Origin: Vibrio penaeicida | GTDB taxonomy: Bacteria > Pseudomonadota > Gammaproteobacteria > Enterobacterales > Vibrionaceae | NCBI RefSeq assembly: GCF_019977755.1 | Contig: NZ_AP025144.1 | Coordinates: 3,596,001 to 3,660,000, forward strand | Direction of reading: 5' to 3' | Length of the DNA stretch: 64,000 nucleotides | Shown here: positions 20,242 through 28,642 of the stretch, piece by piece | Layout of the letters: each line of letters opens with the position of its first letter | Position numbering within the stretch: position 1 is the first letter of the stretch | Translations under genes and position numbers: made by a program | Notes under the pieces: model-generated | What the model saw: only the letters and a program-made list of their open reading frames with translations | What the model was told of the DNA's origin: nothing | The model's database searches: none

Positions 20242-20820
20242 CTAACGCTGTAGAAGTGGTTGAATTTTCTTCTCAACCGCTTCACGAGCACGGAATATAC
20301 GAGAACGAACCGTCCCGACAGGGCAATCCATAACCTCGGCTATCTCTTCATAGCTAAGACCATCCAATTCTCGTAATGTCATTGCTGTTTTTAAATCTTC
20401 TGGTAACGCTTCAATCGCTTCGAAAACAACCTGTTTCAATTCTTTGGACAGCGTAATGTTCTCTGGGTTCGATATTTCTTTTAATGCGCTACCGCTTTCG
20501 TAATACTCGGCCTCTTCTGCATCCAAATCGGTTGCGGGAGGTCTGCGCCCTTGGGCAACAATATGATTTTTAGCTGTATTAACGGCGATCCGGTATAACC
20601 AAGTATAAAACGCACTTTCTCCCCGAAAATTTGGGATGGCTCTATACGCCTTAATAAAAGCCTCTTGTGCAACGTCTGCAACATCACCAGAGTTGTTTAT
20701 ATATCGAGAAATCAAGTTGCAAACTTTGTTTTGATATTTGATAACCAAAAGATTGAATGCTTGTTTATCTCCTCGTTGGACACGCTCAATTAGTACTTGA
20801 TCGGTTAACTGCTCGCTCAT
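20242..20820 (-). CDS. rpoE: RNA polymerase sigma-E factor
   Basis: 192 residues, typical for this ECF sigma factor, which directs the envelope stress response. Region 2 (about 20-90) contains DVAQEAFIKAYRAIPNFRGES with WLYRIAVNTAKNH, and region 4 (about 130-185) contains the helix-turn-helix LDGLSYEEIAEVMDCPVGTVRSRIFRAR. The start MSEQLTDQVLIERVQRGD matches E. coli RpoE. It heads the rse operon and is divergent from nadB. A sigma-E-like promoter is proposed at 20921-20948. Confidence 0.98.
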   Translation of the reverse strand: MSEQLTDQVLIERVQRGDKQAFNLLVIKYQNKVCNLISRYINNSGDVADVAQEAFIKAYRAIPNFRGESAFYTWLYRIAVNTAKNHIVAQGRRPPATDLDAEEAEYYESGSALKEISNPENITLSKELKQVVFEAIEALPEDLKTAMTLRELDGLSYEEIAEVMDCPVGTVRSRIFRAREAVEKKIQPLLQR

Positions 20821-20920
20821 TCGAGCGTCCACTCCTATTGTTATTTGCCCCTACCTTCACAGGTATGAACATTAAGTTCTGTCAAATGTAGTATTGACAC
20901 CACCGCCTACATGAGCACTA

Positions 20921-20949
20921 TTGTGACTGATATAGTCAAAGAAAGTTCA
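20921..20949 (-). promoter_or_regulatory. Candidate sigma-E promoter of rpoE, in the 319-bp rpoE/nadB gap
   Basis: On the minus strand the sequence reads TGAACTT, then a 15-base spacer, then GTCACA. This is close to the sigma-E consensus (GGAACTT, 15-16 bases, GTCAAA / TCTGA) and would give a leader of roughly 90 bases. A second AAGTTC block at 20874-20879 lacks a good -10. Autoregulation of rpoE is known in E. coli; here it is inferred from these motifs. Nothing else was recognised in the 20821-21139 gap. Confidence 0.45.
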
Positions 20950-21139
20950 ATCCGACGAATTTTTTTTAACAAATTTGTCTGGCAATGTGATGTAACCTTC
21001 ATTGTATTTGCTCAAACGGGTGCAGATAAAGATAATAAACACCACCAAGAAGATATGCGTTATGGGATTAGCCAAAAGCTAATTGCTTATAGAGTCAATT
21101 TGGGCAGGCTCTAAGATAACCTGGGATTTTTAAAGTTAT

Positions 21140-22750
21140 ATGAACGATAACCGAGAACATCAATGCGATGTATTAGTGGTTGGCAGTGGTGCGGCAGGAT
21201 TGTCCCTCGCATTGCGAGTAGCGCCACATGGCAAAGTCATTGTGTTGAGTAAAGGACCTCGTAGTGAAGGGGCCACATACTATGCTCAGGGCGGTATTGC
21301 AGCTGTTTTTGACGAATCGGACAGCATTGAATCGCATGTTCAGGACACCCAAATCGCTGGTGGTGGAATATGCGAAGAAGATACCGTTAAGTTCATTGCC
21401 GAGAATGCAAAAGAAAGCGTTCAGTGGTTAATTGACGGTGGGGTTCCCTTTGATCGTGAAGAAAACGATTCAGACGAAAGCCCACGCTACCACCTAACTC
21501 GTGAAGGTGGTCATAGCCACCGACGTATTCTGCATGCGGCAGATGCAACAGGTATGGCAATGCAAACATCTCTTCAGGATAACGCGCACAGCCATCCAAA
21601 CATTCATGTATTGGAACGCCACAATGCCTTGGATCTTATCACCGAAGACAAAATTGGCGGTGATAAGAAAAAAGTCATTGGTGCGTATATATGGAACAGG
21701 AATCAAGAGCACGTCGAAACCGTCAGAGCTAAGTTTGTTGTGCTGGCGACAGGCGGCGCTTCTAAAGTGTACCAATACACATCTAACCCTGATGTATCCT
21801 CAGGGGATGGAATTGCAATGGCATGGCGAGCAGGTTGTCGCGTTGCCAATTTAGAATTCAATCAGTTCCACCCCACGTGTCTTTTCCACCCTGAAGCTCG
21901 CAATTTCTTGCTAACTGAAGCTCTGCGAGGCGAAGGAGCATATTTAAGAAGACCAGACGGCTCGCGTTTCATGCAAGATTTTGATGAGCGAGAAGAACTC
22001 GCACCACGTGATGTCGTTGCACGTGCTATTGATTTTGAGATGAAGCGGCTGGGTGCAGATTGCATGTACCTAGACATTAGCCATAAAGACCCTGAATTTG
22101 TCACGAAACACTTTCCAACCATTGATATGCGCCTGAAAGACCTTGGCATCGACATGACTAAAGAGCCGATCCCCATAGTCCCAGCCGCCCACTACACTTG
22201 TGGTGGTGTCATGGTTGATCAACAAGGTGTCACGGACTTAAACCATCTTTATGCAATAGGCGAAGTAAGCTATACCGGCCTGCACGGCGCAAACCGAATG
22301 GCCTCTAATTCTCTTCTCGAATGTGTCGTGTATGCACGCTCTGCTGCGGATGACATCATTAGCAAAATTAGTGATGCTGAACTGGCGGGATCCTTACCTG
22401 AATGGGATGAAAGCCAAGTTCTTTGTTCAGATGAAGAAGTTGTGATTCAACATAACTGGCACGAGTTGCGTTTGTTTATGTGGGACTACATGGGAATTGT
22501 ACGAACCGATAAGCGATTAGAGCGCGCATTGCGCCGCATCCAATTGCTGCAACAAGAAACTCATGAGTATTACAGTAATTTCCGTGTATCCAATAACCTT
22601 TTAGAGCTTCGTAACCTACTGCAAGTAGCAGAGCTCATGGTTCGTTGTGCTATGGAACGAAAAGAAAGCCGTGGTCTACATTACACATTGGATTATCCAG
22701 AATTGGCTGAAAATAGCGGACCGACTATTTTGATCCCCGAAAAGTTTTAG
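21140..22750 (+). CDS. nadB: L-aspartate oxidase
   Basis: 536 residues. NadB oxidises L-aspartate to iminoaspartate, the first step of NAD synthesis, using FAD. The dinucleotide-binding motif [13 protein letters not shown] is at residues 14-26. [55 protein letters not shown] and the FAD-contacting [12 protein letters not shown] follow in the succinate dehydrogenase-flavoprotein order, and a C-terminal helical domain closes. It is divergent from rpoE, as in E. coli. Confidence 0.98.
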   Translation: MNDNREHQCDVLVVGSGAAGLSLALRVAPHGKVIVLSKGPRSEGATYYAQGGIAAVFDESDSIESHVQDTQIAGGGICEEDTVKFIAENAKESVQWLIDGGVPFDREENDSDESPRYHLTREGGHSHRRILHAADATGMAMQTSLQDNAHSHPNIHVLERHNALDLITEDKIGGDKKKVIGAYIWNRNQEHVETVRAKFVVLATGGASKVYQYTSNPDVSSGDGIAMAWRAGCRVANLEFNQFHPTCLFHPEARNFLLTEALRGEGAYLRRPDGSRFMQDFDEREELAPRDVVARAIDFEMKRLGADCMYLDISHKDPEFVTKHFPTIDMRLKDLGIDMTKEPIPIVPAAHYTCGGVMVDQQGVTDLNHLYAIGEVSYTGLHGANRMASNSLLECVVYARSAADDIISKISDAELAGSLPEWDESQVLCSDEEVVIQHNWHELRLFMWDYMGIVRTDKRLERALRRIQLLQQETHEYYSNFRVSNNLLELRNLLQVAELMVRCAMERKESRGLHYTLDYPELAENSGPTILIPEKF

Positions 22751-22775
22751 TTTTTACTATTTTTCGGTGGAATGA

Positions 22776-23042
22776 ATATACCCAAGTGGCCTCAAGATGT
22801 AGGATTCAGAGCAGCATATTCTGGTCCAATTCAAGGAAAAGAACGCAGCGTAATGACAGGTCCTTTCCAAGTTCTTTGACGATGAAGTGGTACAGAATAT
22901 GTGCTCCCAAGGGCGAGTTTAATAGGCTTTCATGCTGCGTTACCGACTCTTGATTTAGACTTCTAGATCTTCAAGCCGATGCCTTGCCTGAAAGCCTATT
23001 AATTCTCGCTGAACCAAGCATCTTGAGGTCACTTGGGTATAC
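22776..23042. repeat. MITE-like element with inverted terminal repeats
   Basis: About 267 bp between nadB and ygfX. The ends are inverted repeats: left TATACCCAAGTGGCCTCAAG, right complement TATACCCAAGTGACCTCAAG, with similarity reaching about 33 bases inward. Inside, nested inverted repeats are visible (22809-22824 with about 22891-22905; 22911-22931 with about 22986-23010). No open frame of note and no transposase occur inside. It looks like a non-autonomous mobile repeat of a type scattered in Vibrio genomes (recalled, not searched). Confidence 0.75.
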
Positions 23043-23044
23043 AT

Positions 23045-23464
23045 TTAAAGAGCACTTGTTGAGTGCTCTTTTTTATTGCCTTTTTGCCAACGTAAATGGC
23101 GGAGTAACGCTCGATATTCTTTGTCAGAACAGGCATCTCGCCAGACCAATAGTCTCGATTTGTCATCAAAAACGAGTAACGTCACCAAAGCAGAACATTC
23201 TAACCAAGCGCGATCCAATGTCTTCTTTTCTTGATTGATTCTGAACTCACCACTCTCGCTCCATGCCAGTAAGATTTCAGAAGAAGGCTGTATGAATTTA
23301 GATAGCAAAGGAATTAGAATTGCTGTGAACACAAATAGCGTTAGGGCAATTGGAGCTGGAGAAGCAGCAAGTGCCCAACTAAGTGTTGCCAGAACAAAGA
23401 GCTGACATAGCCGGGCACTGAGGGATAATTTTAAATTAGCGAACTTTGCTGAGGTTGTATGCAA
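23045..23464 (-). CDS. ygfX: YgfX/CptA-family inner-membrane protein
   Basis: 139 residues. It matches the YgfX (CptA) family: two closely spaced N-terminal membrane segments (about 20-37 and 40-57) and a cytoplasmic domain ending [12 protein letters not shown]. coli YgfX is described as the toxin-like partner encoded with SdhE (YgfY/CptB). The start is a TTG at 23464 that overlaps the end of sdhE by 29 bases; there is no better start, so it is uncertain. A hairpin overlaps its stop codon. Confidence 0.8.
   Translation of the reverse strand: MHTTSAKFANLKLSLSARLCQLFVLATLSWALAASPAPIALTLFVFTAILIPLLSKFIQPSSEILLAWSESGEFRINQEKKTLDRAWLECSALVTLLVFDDKSRLLVWRDACSDKEYRALLRHLRWQKGNKKEHSTSAL
23046..23075. 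terminator. Hairpin at the 3' end of ygfX (bidirectional)
   Basis: AAAGAGCACT / AGTGCTCTTT stem with a 5-base loop, T-rich on the plus side and followed by TTTA on the minus side. It overlaps the last codons of ygfX and could also end plus-strand transcripts from nadB through the MITE-like element. Confidence 0.7.
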
Positions 23465-23696
23465 CGACTTTGTCTATCATAGATGCATGACTCAAATTGT
23501 CACTCCTTCCGTGTCCCATAATCCAAGTAAATAAATCAGGATCATCACACTCAAGAAGAGAAACAAAATCTTTTTGTTCTTGTTCCGACAAGCTTTCAAA
23601 TTGCTCTTCAAAAAATGGCATGATAACTACGTCAAGTTCTAACATCCCACGGCGACATGCCCATTTAATTCGGGCTTTTTCTTCGGCGGTGTACAT
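23436..23696 (-). CDS. sdhE: FAD assembly factor SdhE
   Basis: 86 residues. SdhE (YgfY/CptB) promotes covalent flavinylation of succinate dehydrogenase and fumarate reductase. The hallmark RGMLELD motif is present (about residues 14-20, [15 protein letters not shown]), followed by the helical bundle and FTWIMGHG. The start [12 protein letters not shown] at 23696 matches the family; 16 upstream codons do not. It is directly upstream of ygfX and divergent from ygfZ. Confidence 0.95.
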   Translation of the reverse strand: MYTAEEKARIKWACRRGMLELDVVIMPFFEEQFESLSEQEQKDFVSLLECDDPDLFTWIMGHGRSDNLSHASMIDKVVAYNLSKVR

Positions 23697-23870
23697 TATT
23701 ATTCCTTTGATGACTCCTTTGTGGGGGCAGTGTATCAATCTCACTACCCTACAGCTATTATGCGAGTCACAGAGTGTGATTTGCTCTCGTCATTTAGATT
23801 AACCAACGTCAACTTCCTCTCTGCTAATGAAAAGTATAGAAAGTAAAGTTGCTTCGTTGTGAACATCGAA

Positions 23871-23894
23871 CGCCTTGAGGTTGCTTAGGTATAG
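23871..23894. repeat. Solo remnant resembling the MITE-like terminal repeat
   Basis: CGCCTTGAGGTTGCTTAGGT and the following TATAG resemble the right end of the element at 22776-23042 (CATCTTGAGGTCACTTGGGT), with about five differences. It sits 44 bases before ygfZ. No partner end is seen nearby, so it is either a decayed copy or chance. Confidence 0.4.
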
Positions 23895-23937
23895 CATTAA
23901 CATACTGACATCAAACATCTCTTAAGGTTTAGAAACA

Positions 23938-24903
23938 ATGGATTGGCTTGAAAACTTATCTTCCATCTCACTATCCACTCAGACTGAGTTACCAGAATTC
24001 GCTATTTGCCCTCTTCCTTCTTGGGGCACCATTACTTTCGTAGGCGAAGACAAAAAGTCGTACCTTCAAGGTCAAGTTACGTGTGATGTGGTTTCATTAG
24101 AACTTTCTGAGTCGACATACGGTGCTCATTGTGATGCAAAGGGAAAAATGTGGAGTATTTTTAACATGTTCCACCATAATGAAGGTTATGCCATGGTGCA
24201 TCGTAAAAGTGCACTGACAACTGAACTCACCGAGATTAAAAAGTACGCAGTATTCTCTAAAGTCACCATCGAGGAAGGAGCTGACGTACTGGTTGGTATT
24301 AGCGGTAAGGATGCCGAAAGTTGGATTGACACGCTCAATGACGAACGCAGTAATGTACGTGATATAGACGGTGGTACTGCCGTTCGTATAAGTGATAAAC
24401 GTTGGTTATTGGTGCTTGAGTCATCGATCGCGGAACGCTTATTTGAAGATCAACGCGATGCCGTGGTTCATGAGTCACTATGGGATAAATACGATATTGT
24501 GGAAGCGCTTCCTCGTGTTGATGAGAAAGAGCAATCACAACATATTCCACAGGCAATGAACCTCCAAGCCTTGGGAGGTATTAGTTTTACCAAAGGCTGC
24601 TATACCGGTCAGGAGATGGTTGCACGAGCGAAATACAGAGGAACGAATAAGCGAGCACTGTACCGTGTAGCTGGCAATATTCTTGAGGCGCTTCCAGAGC
24701 AGGCAGAAATAGAGCGTGCAGTAGGTGAAAATTGGCGTGGTGCTGGTCACCTAATCACGCAATTTGAATATCAAGACGGTGCCGCTGAAGGGCTGATTAT
24801 TTTGCCCAACAACCTTGAAGAAGGGACACAACTTCGAGTGAAAGGGCAAGAAGGCACAACTTGGTCAATATTGCCTTTACCTTATTCCTTAGATGAAGAC
24901 TAA
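23938..24903 (+). CDS. ygfZ: tRNA-modifying / iron-sulfur protein YgfZ (folate-binding)
   Basis: 321 residues. YgfZ is a folate-binding GcvT-like protein needed for some Fe-S enzymes such as MiaB. The family motif KGCYTGQE is at residues 219-226 with the conserved C221. It is divergent from sdhE-ygfX, as in E. coli, and overlaps the next gene by 11 bases. Confidence 0.95.
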   Translation: MDWLENLSSISLSTQTELPEFAICPLPSWGTITFVGEDKKSYLQGQVTCDVVSLELSESTYGAHCDAKGKMWSIFNMFHHNEGYAMVHRKSALTTELTEIKKYAVFSKVTIEEGADVLVGISGKDAESWIDTLNDERSNVRDIDGGTAVRISDKRWLLVLESSIAERLFEDQRDAVVHESLWDKYDIVEALPRVDEKEQSQHIPQAMNLQALGGISFTKGCYTGQEMVARAKYRGTNKRALYRVAGNILEALPEQAEIERAVGENWRGAGHLITQFEYQDGAAEGLIILPNNLEEGTQLRVKGQEGTTWSILPLPYSLDED

Positions 24904-25390
24904 TCCGATAATACAAACTCGTATTACTCAATACTTAAGTGAGCAGCAAGTGCCCTTTCACTTGCTCCCTCACAAAACTCCAGCCATCAGTATTGAAGAT
25001 GCAGCCCGCCAACGAGGGATTTCACCAAGCATGATGGTGAAATGCGTTCTACTCAAAGATATGGGGGGACGTTATGCACTTGCATGCGTCTCAGGCAATG
25101 ATCAAGCCGACCCTAGAAAAGTACGCGCTGTATTGAGCTCTAGGCGAATCACTTGTGCATCCGCTCAGGAAGTTGAATCTGTGACTGGCTATTCAATTGG
25201 CTGTGTCGCCCCTATTTTGTTAGATACGACAATACCCATTATTTTTGATAAGAAGATCATTTCATTAGAGCATGTAACCATCAGCAGTGGGTCTAATATG
25301 GCAGGGGTTGAGCTTAATTTGGATGACCTTTTGAAGCTAGCCTCACCGACGATCAGTGAAATTTCGCGTCAAAACCCTATCCAAAACTAA
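24893..25390 (+). CDS. YbaK/ProX-type aminoacyl-tRNA deacylase-like protein
   Basis: 165 residues. It has the YbaK / prolyl-tRNA editing fold: the catalytic-type lysine in MMVKCVLLK, followed by strand GGRYALACV, the VTGYSIGCVAPILL segment and a C-terminal ISSGSNMAGVELNLDDLLKL. Family members hydrolyse mischarged tRNAs (for example Cys-tRNA-Pro); the substrate of this one cannot be read from sequence. It overlaps the end of ygfZ by 11 bases, so the two are probably co-transcribed. A second family member lies at 35376-35864. Confidence 0.85.
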   Translation: MKTNPIIQTRITQYLSEQQVPFHLLPHKTPAISIEDAARQRGISPSMMVKCVLLKDMGGRYALACVSGNDQADPRKVRAVLSSRRITCASAQEVESVTGYSIGCVAPILLDTTIPIIFDKKIISLEHVTISSGSNMAGVELNLDDLLKLASPTISEISRQNPIQN

Positions 25391-25417
25391 TAAATCCCTC
25401 TCAAATTTCATCCGCCA

Positions 25418-25433
25418 GGTGATCTTAATCACA
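25418..25433. promoter_or_regulatory. CRP-like site in the 539-bp gap before ytfK
   Basis: GGTGA-TCTTAA-TCACA matches the CRP palindrome (TGTGA, six bases, TCACA) at 9 of 10 positions. Its centre is about 83 bases before the start predicted from a TATAAT at 25497-25502, a spacing used by class I CRP promoters. Confidence 0.5.
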
Positions 25434-25508
25434 TTTAATAATTTTACCAAGTGAATTTTTATCTTATTTAAATGAATAAATAGTGATCCTGATAATTATA
25501 ATGTAGTG

Positions 25509-25664
25509 TAAATGTTACTTGTTATTATGAGTTCCCCTTGCTCAATTGAGCTTAAAGCCCTCATTTAACAAGGAAAGTGAATCCGCTGAATTAATCAGTT
25601 AAATCCACTTTTTGTGTAATGCATCTGTGACTATTCGCCCGATATTTATATCGGGCTTTTTTTT
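25509..25664 (+). ncRNA. Candidate small RNA
   Basis: An intergenic stretch of about 155 bases bounded by a TATAAT box (25497-25502) and a strong terminator. It contains a palindromic hairpin GCTCAATTGAGC inside a longer CCTTG/CAAGG stem (about 25536-25573), and a second imperfect stem with arms AGTG/CACT (about 25576-25610). It has no convincing coding frame. It is not 6S, Spot 42, CsrB or Qrr by sequence. Extent and existence are inferred. Confidence 0.45.
25637..25664 (+). terminator. Strong rho-independent terminator
   Basis: GCCCGATAT / ATATCGGGC stem followed by eight T. There is no upstream protein gene within 240 bases, which is why a small RNA is proposed. Confidence 0.9.
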
Positions 25665-25863
25665 CATGAAACTTTTTTATTTCTGACATGGTCTATTCTT
25701 ATAAATATCATAAAAACATGACACCGTATTGCTGCATTATTTACAGGGGCTAGCGGCATAAAATGAGGAGAGCGTCACACCAATGAGACGTTTATATCAC
25801 CAAAATGCCAAGGGCGGCACAAAACGCTGAAAACATAGTGTTAAGCTGTATTTAACCCCTGTT

Positions 25864-25898
25864 CAGTCACAATACTGACACACGAAATTTCGTATAAT
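25864..25898 (+). promoter_or_regulatory. Pho-box-like promoter of ytfK
   Basis: CAGTCAC (25864-25870), four bases AATA, CTGACAC (25875-25881), then 11 bases and a perfect TATAAT (25893-25898). Each 7-base repeat differs from the PhoB consensus (CTGTCAT/C) at one or two positions, and the distance to the -10 is that of activated Pho promoters. E. coli ytfK is reported to be in the Pho regulon. Confidence 0.6.
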
Positions 25899-25929
25899 TC
25901 GTGGCGCAACACATAATAAGGATAAAAGT

Positions 25930-26136
25930 ATGAGACTGTTTAAGCGCTATACACCAAGTATGATAGCTAAACACGTAAGTCGGTTGTTTAAAGGTAGGAT
26001 TTATATTTATGGCGTGGGGAAATTTGAATTCGATAATGGCAAGTTAATTCTTCCTGAAAAAGCGGAGAAACGACATTTCAAAACCGTTAAAGAAATTAAT
26101 CAAGAAATCATGCGGTTAAGATGTGCACATGCATAA
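25930..26136 (+). CDS. ytfK: YtfK-like protein (DUF1107), SpoT activator family
   Basis: 68 residues, the same length as E. coli YtfK. Shared features include the opening RLFKRYTPSMIAKHVSRLF, GRIYIYGVGKFEFDNGK in the middle and the MRL near the end. E. coli YtfK binds SpoT and shifts it toward (p)ppGpp synthesis during phosphate or fatty-acid starvation. A good AAGGA lies before the start. It stands alone between two terminators, with its own promoter. Function here is by family transfer. Confidence 0.85.
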   Translation: MRLFKRYTPSMIAKHVSRLFKGRIYIYGVGKFEFDNGKLILPEKAEKRHFKTVKEINQEIMRLRCAHA

Positions 26137-26163
26137 TTATTGAATGTGTAAAAAGAAATTTTT

Positions 26164-26188
26164 AAGGGTCGACTTGTCGACCCTTTTT
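26164..26188. terminator. Terminator between ytfK and ubiI
   Basis: AAGGGTCGAC / GTCGACCCTT stem flanked by T on the plus side and A on the other, so it can serve both convergent genes. Confidence 0.85.
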
Positions 26189-26234
26189 CATACTTGTAGC
26201 TTTTTAATGATTCGCTTTTTACAACGTAATTTTC

Positions 26235-27449
26235 TTAGCGCTTCGCTTTGGTCGCGTCAGGTAAATTTCCTTTCAACCCCATAGCATGCTGTATCAACTC
26301 ATTTTTGACCAACGGTACAGTATTACCTATTGTCAAACCAACGCCTCGAACCCATTTTTTGACAGGATGTTCACCAGAAAATAGTTCTTTAAAACCTTGC
26401 ATGGCAGCAATCATTTTTGCTGCTTCCGCTTTTCTCCAGCGCTCAAATGGACGTAAATTGCGTCTTAGGCCGATATCCTCGCCACTTTGCCACAATCGCT
26501 CTATCTCTTGCGCCAAACTAGCAGCATCGAGCAAACCTAAGTTTACCCCTTGTCCCGCCAATGGATGGATGGTGTGAGCAGCATCTCCGACCAACGCAAT
26601 TCGATCACGCACAAAATCACGCGCATAACGCATCTTAAGGGGATAGGCTTGCCGTTCTCCTTGCACTTCACACAATCCAAGCTGCCCATCAAAAGCGGTG
26701 GCTAGAGCTTTATTGAATTCGGCACTATCCAAGTCCATTAGCAGTTCAGCTTTCAACGGATCAATAGACCACACAATAGAGCAAAGATCTGATTCGCCTA
26801 AAGGCAAAAATGCCAGAGGTCCATCTGGTGTAAATATTTGCCGCGCCACACCGCCATGAGGTTCTGCCGTTTTGATGTTTGCGACAATAGCGGAATGACC
26901 ATAATCCCAATGTGTTAATGGAATTTCGGATTTATTACGTAGCCAAGAGTTTGCACCATCAGCCCCTACCAACAACTTAGTCGTAAATGATTGACCAGAT
27001 TCTAAAGTAACCCAAGCTTCCGTCTCTCCCATCACCACATCTTTACATCGTTCTGGTGCGAAAAGCGTGACATTATCTTGGCTCTTAACTTGCTCAAGTA
27101 AAGCTAACTGAATCACTCTATTTTCAACGATGTGCCCTAGATCTTTTTGATGGATTTCTGAAGCTGAAAACTCAATTTTCGCGAAACTGTCTTGCTCCCA
27201 TACCGTCATTGCGTCATACACCGAAGACCGACGAGCTTCAATACCAGCCCATGCACCAACATTTTTGAGGATGTTTTCACTGGCCCGGCTTAATGCAGAG
27301 ACACGAACATCTGGCAGTTCATTTAACTGCTCTTCAGGAAGCTTCCCTTCAACAACAGCAATTCTTAAATCACTGTCTTGGAGTAATGCTGCAACCGTTA
27401 GCCCTACCATTCCACCGCCAATGATGGCGATATCAAAACTTTGCATCAT
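26235..27449 (-). CDS. ubiI: FAD-dependent 2-octaprenylphenol hydroxylase UbiI
   Basis: 404 residues. UbiI (VisC) carries out C5 hydroxylation in ubiquinone synthesis. FAD motif IIGGGMVGLTVAALL is near residue 8, the DG motif VGADGANSWLR is near 160 and the second FAD motif ALVGDAAHTIHPLAGQGVNLG is near 285. It follows ubiH by one base and completes the ygfB-ubiH-ubiI operon. Confidence 0.94.
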   Translation of the reverse strand: MMQSFDIAIIGGGMVGLTVAALLQDSDLRIAVVEGKLPEEQLNELPDVRVSALSRASENILKNVGAWAGIEARRSSVYDAMTVWEQDSFAKIEFSASEIHQKDLGHIVENRVIQLALLEQVKSQDNVTLFAPERCKDVVMGETEAWVTLESGQSFTTKLLVGADGANSWLRNKSEIPLTHWDYGHSAIVANIKTAEPHGGVARQIFTPDGPLAFLPLGESDLCSIVWSIDPLKAELLMDLDSAEFNKALATAFDGQLGLCEVQGERQAYPLKMRYARDFVRDRIALVGDAAHTIHPLAGQGVNLGLLDAASLAQEIERLWQSGEDIGLRRNLRPFERWRKAEAAKMIAAMQGFKELFSGEHPVKKWVRGVGLTIGNTVPLVKNELIQHAMGLKGNLPDATKAKR

Positions 27450-27450
27450 A

Positions 27451-28629
27451 TTATCTTTCTACCATACCAAGTGTTCTCGCCAAAAAAGGGCTTTTCATCG
27501 AACCTAAAGCCTCAAACCCCATCAGTCCAATATTTCGACCTACTCTCATTGGAATAAAATCATTCGAAAAGAGATGAACCAGACCAGACGTCAGTTCAAT
27601 CGTTCGTTTTCGATCTTGTTCTCTTCTCTTTCTATAAGCACTGAGAACGCTATAGTGACCGGGATCATCCATATTGACTAAGATTTGCTCTGCAAGGGTC
27701 GCTACGTCTCGAATACCTAAGTTGAATCCTTGTCCAGCGATGGGATGCAAAGTTTGCGCTGCGTTACCCACAGCAGCAAATCGATGCGATACGATGGGGT
27801 CACGGGAACGCAATAGCAAAGGGTAAGATGTACGCTCACCAACTTTTATGAATTGCCCCAAACGCCAGCCAAAGCATTGCTGTAATTTGGCAAGAAATTC
27901 CTCATTAGAAAGCTTGGCAACATTCTCAACTGTTTCAGGGGGTAAGCACCACACCAATGACATTCGATTGTCAGACATTGGCAGTAATGCAAGAGGTCCC
28001 GATTCAGTAAATCGTTCAAACGCACGTCCAAGGTGAGGTTGGGACAAACAGACATTCGCTATCAGTGCAACTTGCTCAAAGTCGTGTTCTTGCAGCGGTA
28101 AACCAATATTCTGGGCAGATGGCGATAACGCACCATCTGCCGCCACGAGCAGTTTCGCTTCAATTGAAGCCCCTGACGACAGGGTGACCGTCACCGCATT
28201 TTTATCTCTCGACACATTACTCACGGAATCAGGGCAGAGAAAATCAATGTTATCGGCTCTATCCAATAGCGACTGATAAACTCGCCCAACATCCGCGAGT
28301 TCAACAACATACCCAAGCGCGTTCAAACTCAGAGCTTGCTTAGTGATGTCGGCTAAACCGGCATGCCCTTTGTCGGATACGTTAATATGCTCGATGGGGG
28401 TCGTAAAAGGCTGAATTTGCTCCCAGAGCCCGACGTTTTCCAGTATCAACGAAGTGCCGTGGGAAAGCGCAATAGAGCGAGAATCAAAGCCAGGATGGAG
28501 AGTATGCTCGACTTGAAAAGGTTCAATAACAGCAATAGACAATGTACCCTTGCTCAGTCGATTCAATGCCAATGCTAGTGTCGCACCTGCCATTGCTCCA
28601 CCAGCAATGACCACATCATATTGTGTCAT
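27451..28629 (-). CDS. ubiH: 2-octaprenyl-6-methoxyphenol hydroxylase UbiH
   Basis: 392 residues. UbiH is the C1 hydroxylase of ubiquinone synthesis. It has the FAD motif VVIAGGAMAGATLALAL, the DG motif AADGALSPSAQ and VGNAAQTLHPIAGQGFNLG. The GNAAQ variant of the usual GDAAH is characteristic of UbiH and separates it from the neighbouring UbiI. It lies 13 bases after ygfB. Confidence 0.94.
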   Translation of the reverse strand: MTQYDVVIAGGAMAGATLALALNRLSKGTLSIAVIEPFQVEHTLHPGFDSRSIALSHGTSLILENVGLWEQIQPFTTPIEHINVSDKGHAGLADITKQALSLNALGYVVELADVGRVYQSLLDRADNIDFLCPDSVSNVSRDKNAVTVTLSSGASIEAKLLVAADGALSPSAQNIGLPLQEHDFEQVALIANVCLSQPHLGRAFERFTESGPLALLPMSDNRMSLVWCLPPETVENVAKLSNEEFLAKLQQCFGWRLGQFIKVGERTSYPLLLRSRDPIVSHRFAAVGNAAQTLHPIAGQGFNLGIRDVATLAEQILVNMDDPGHYSVLSAYRKRREQDRKRTIELTSGLVHLFSNDFIPMRVGRNIGLMGFEALGSMKSPFLARTLGMVER

Positions 28630-28642
28630 GAGGCTTTCCTAC

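Noticed and set aside
23497..23802. 101-codon plus-strand frame opposite sdhE
   Set aside because: Antisense to the conserved sdhE gene; composition fits a shadow frame.
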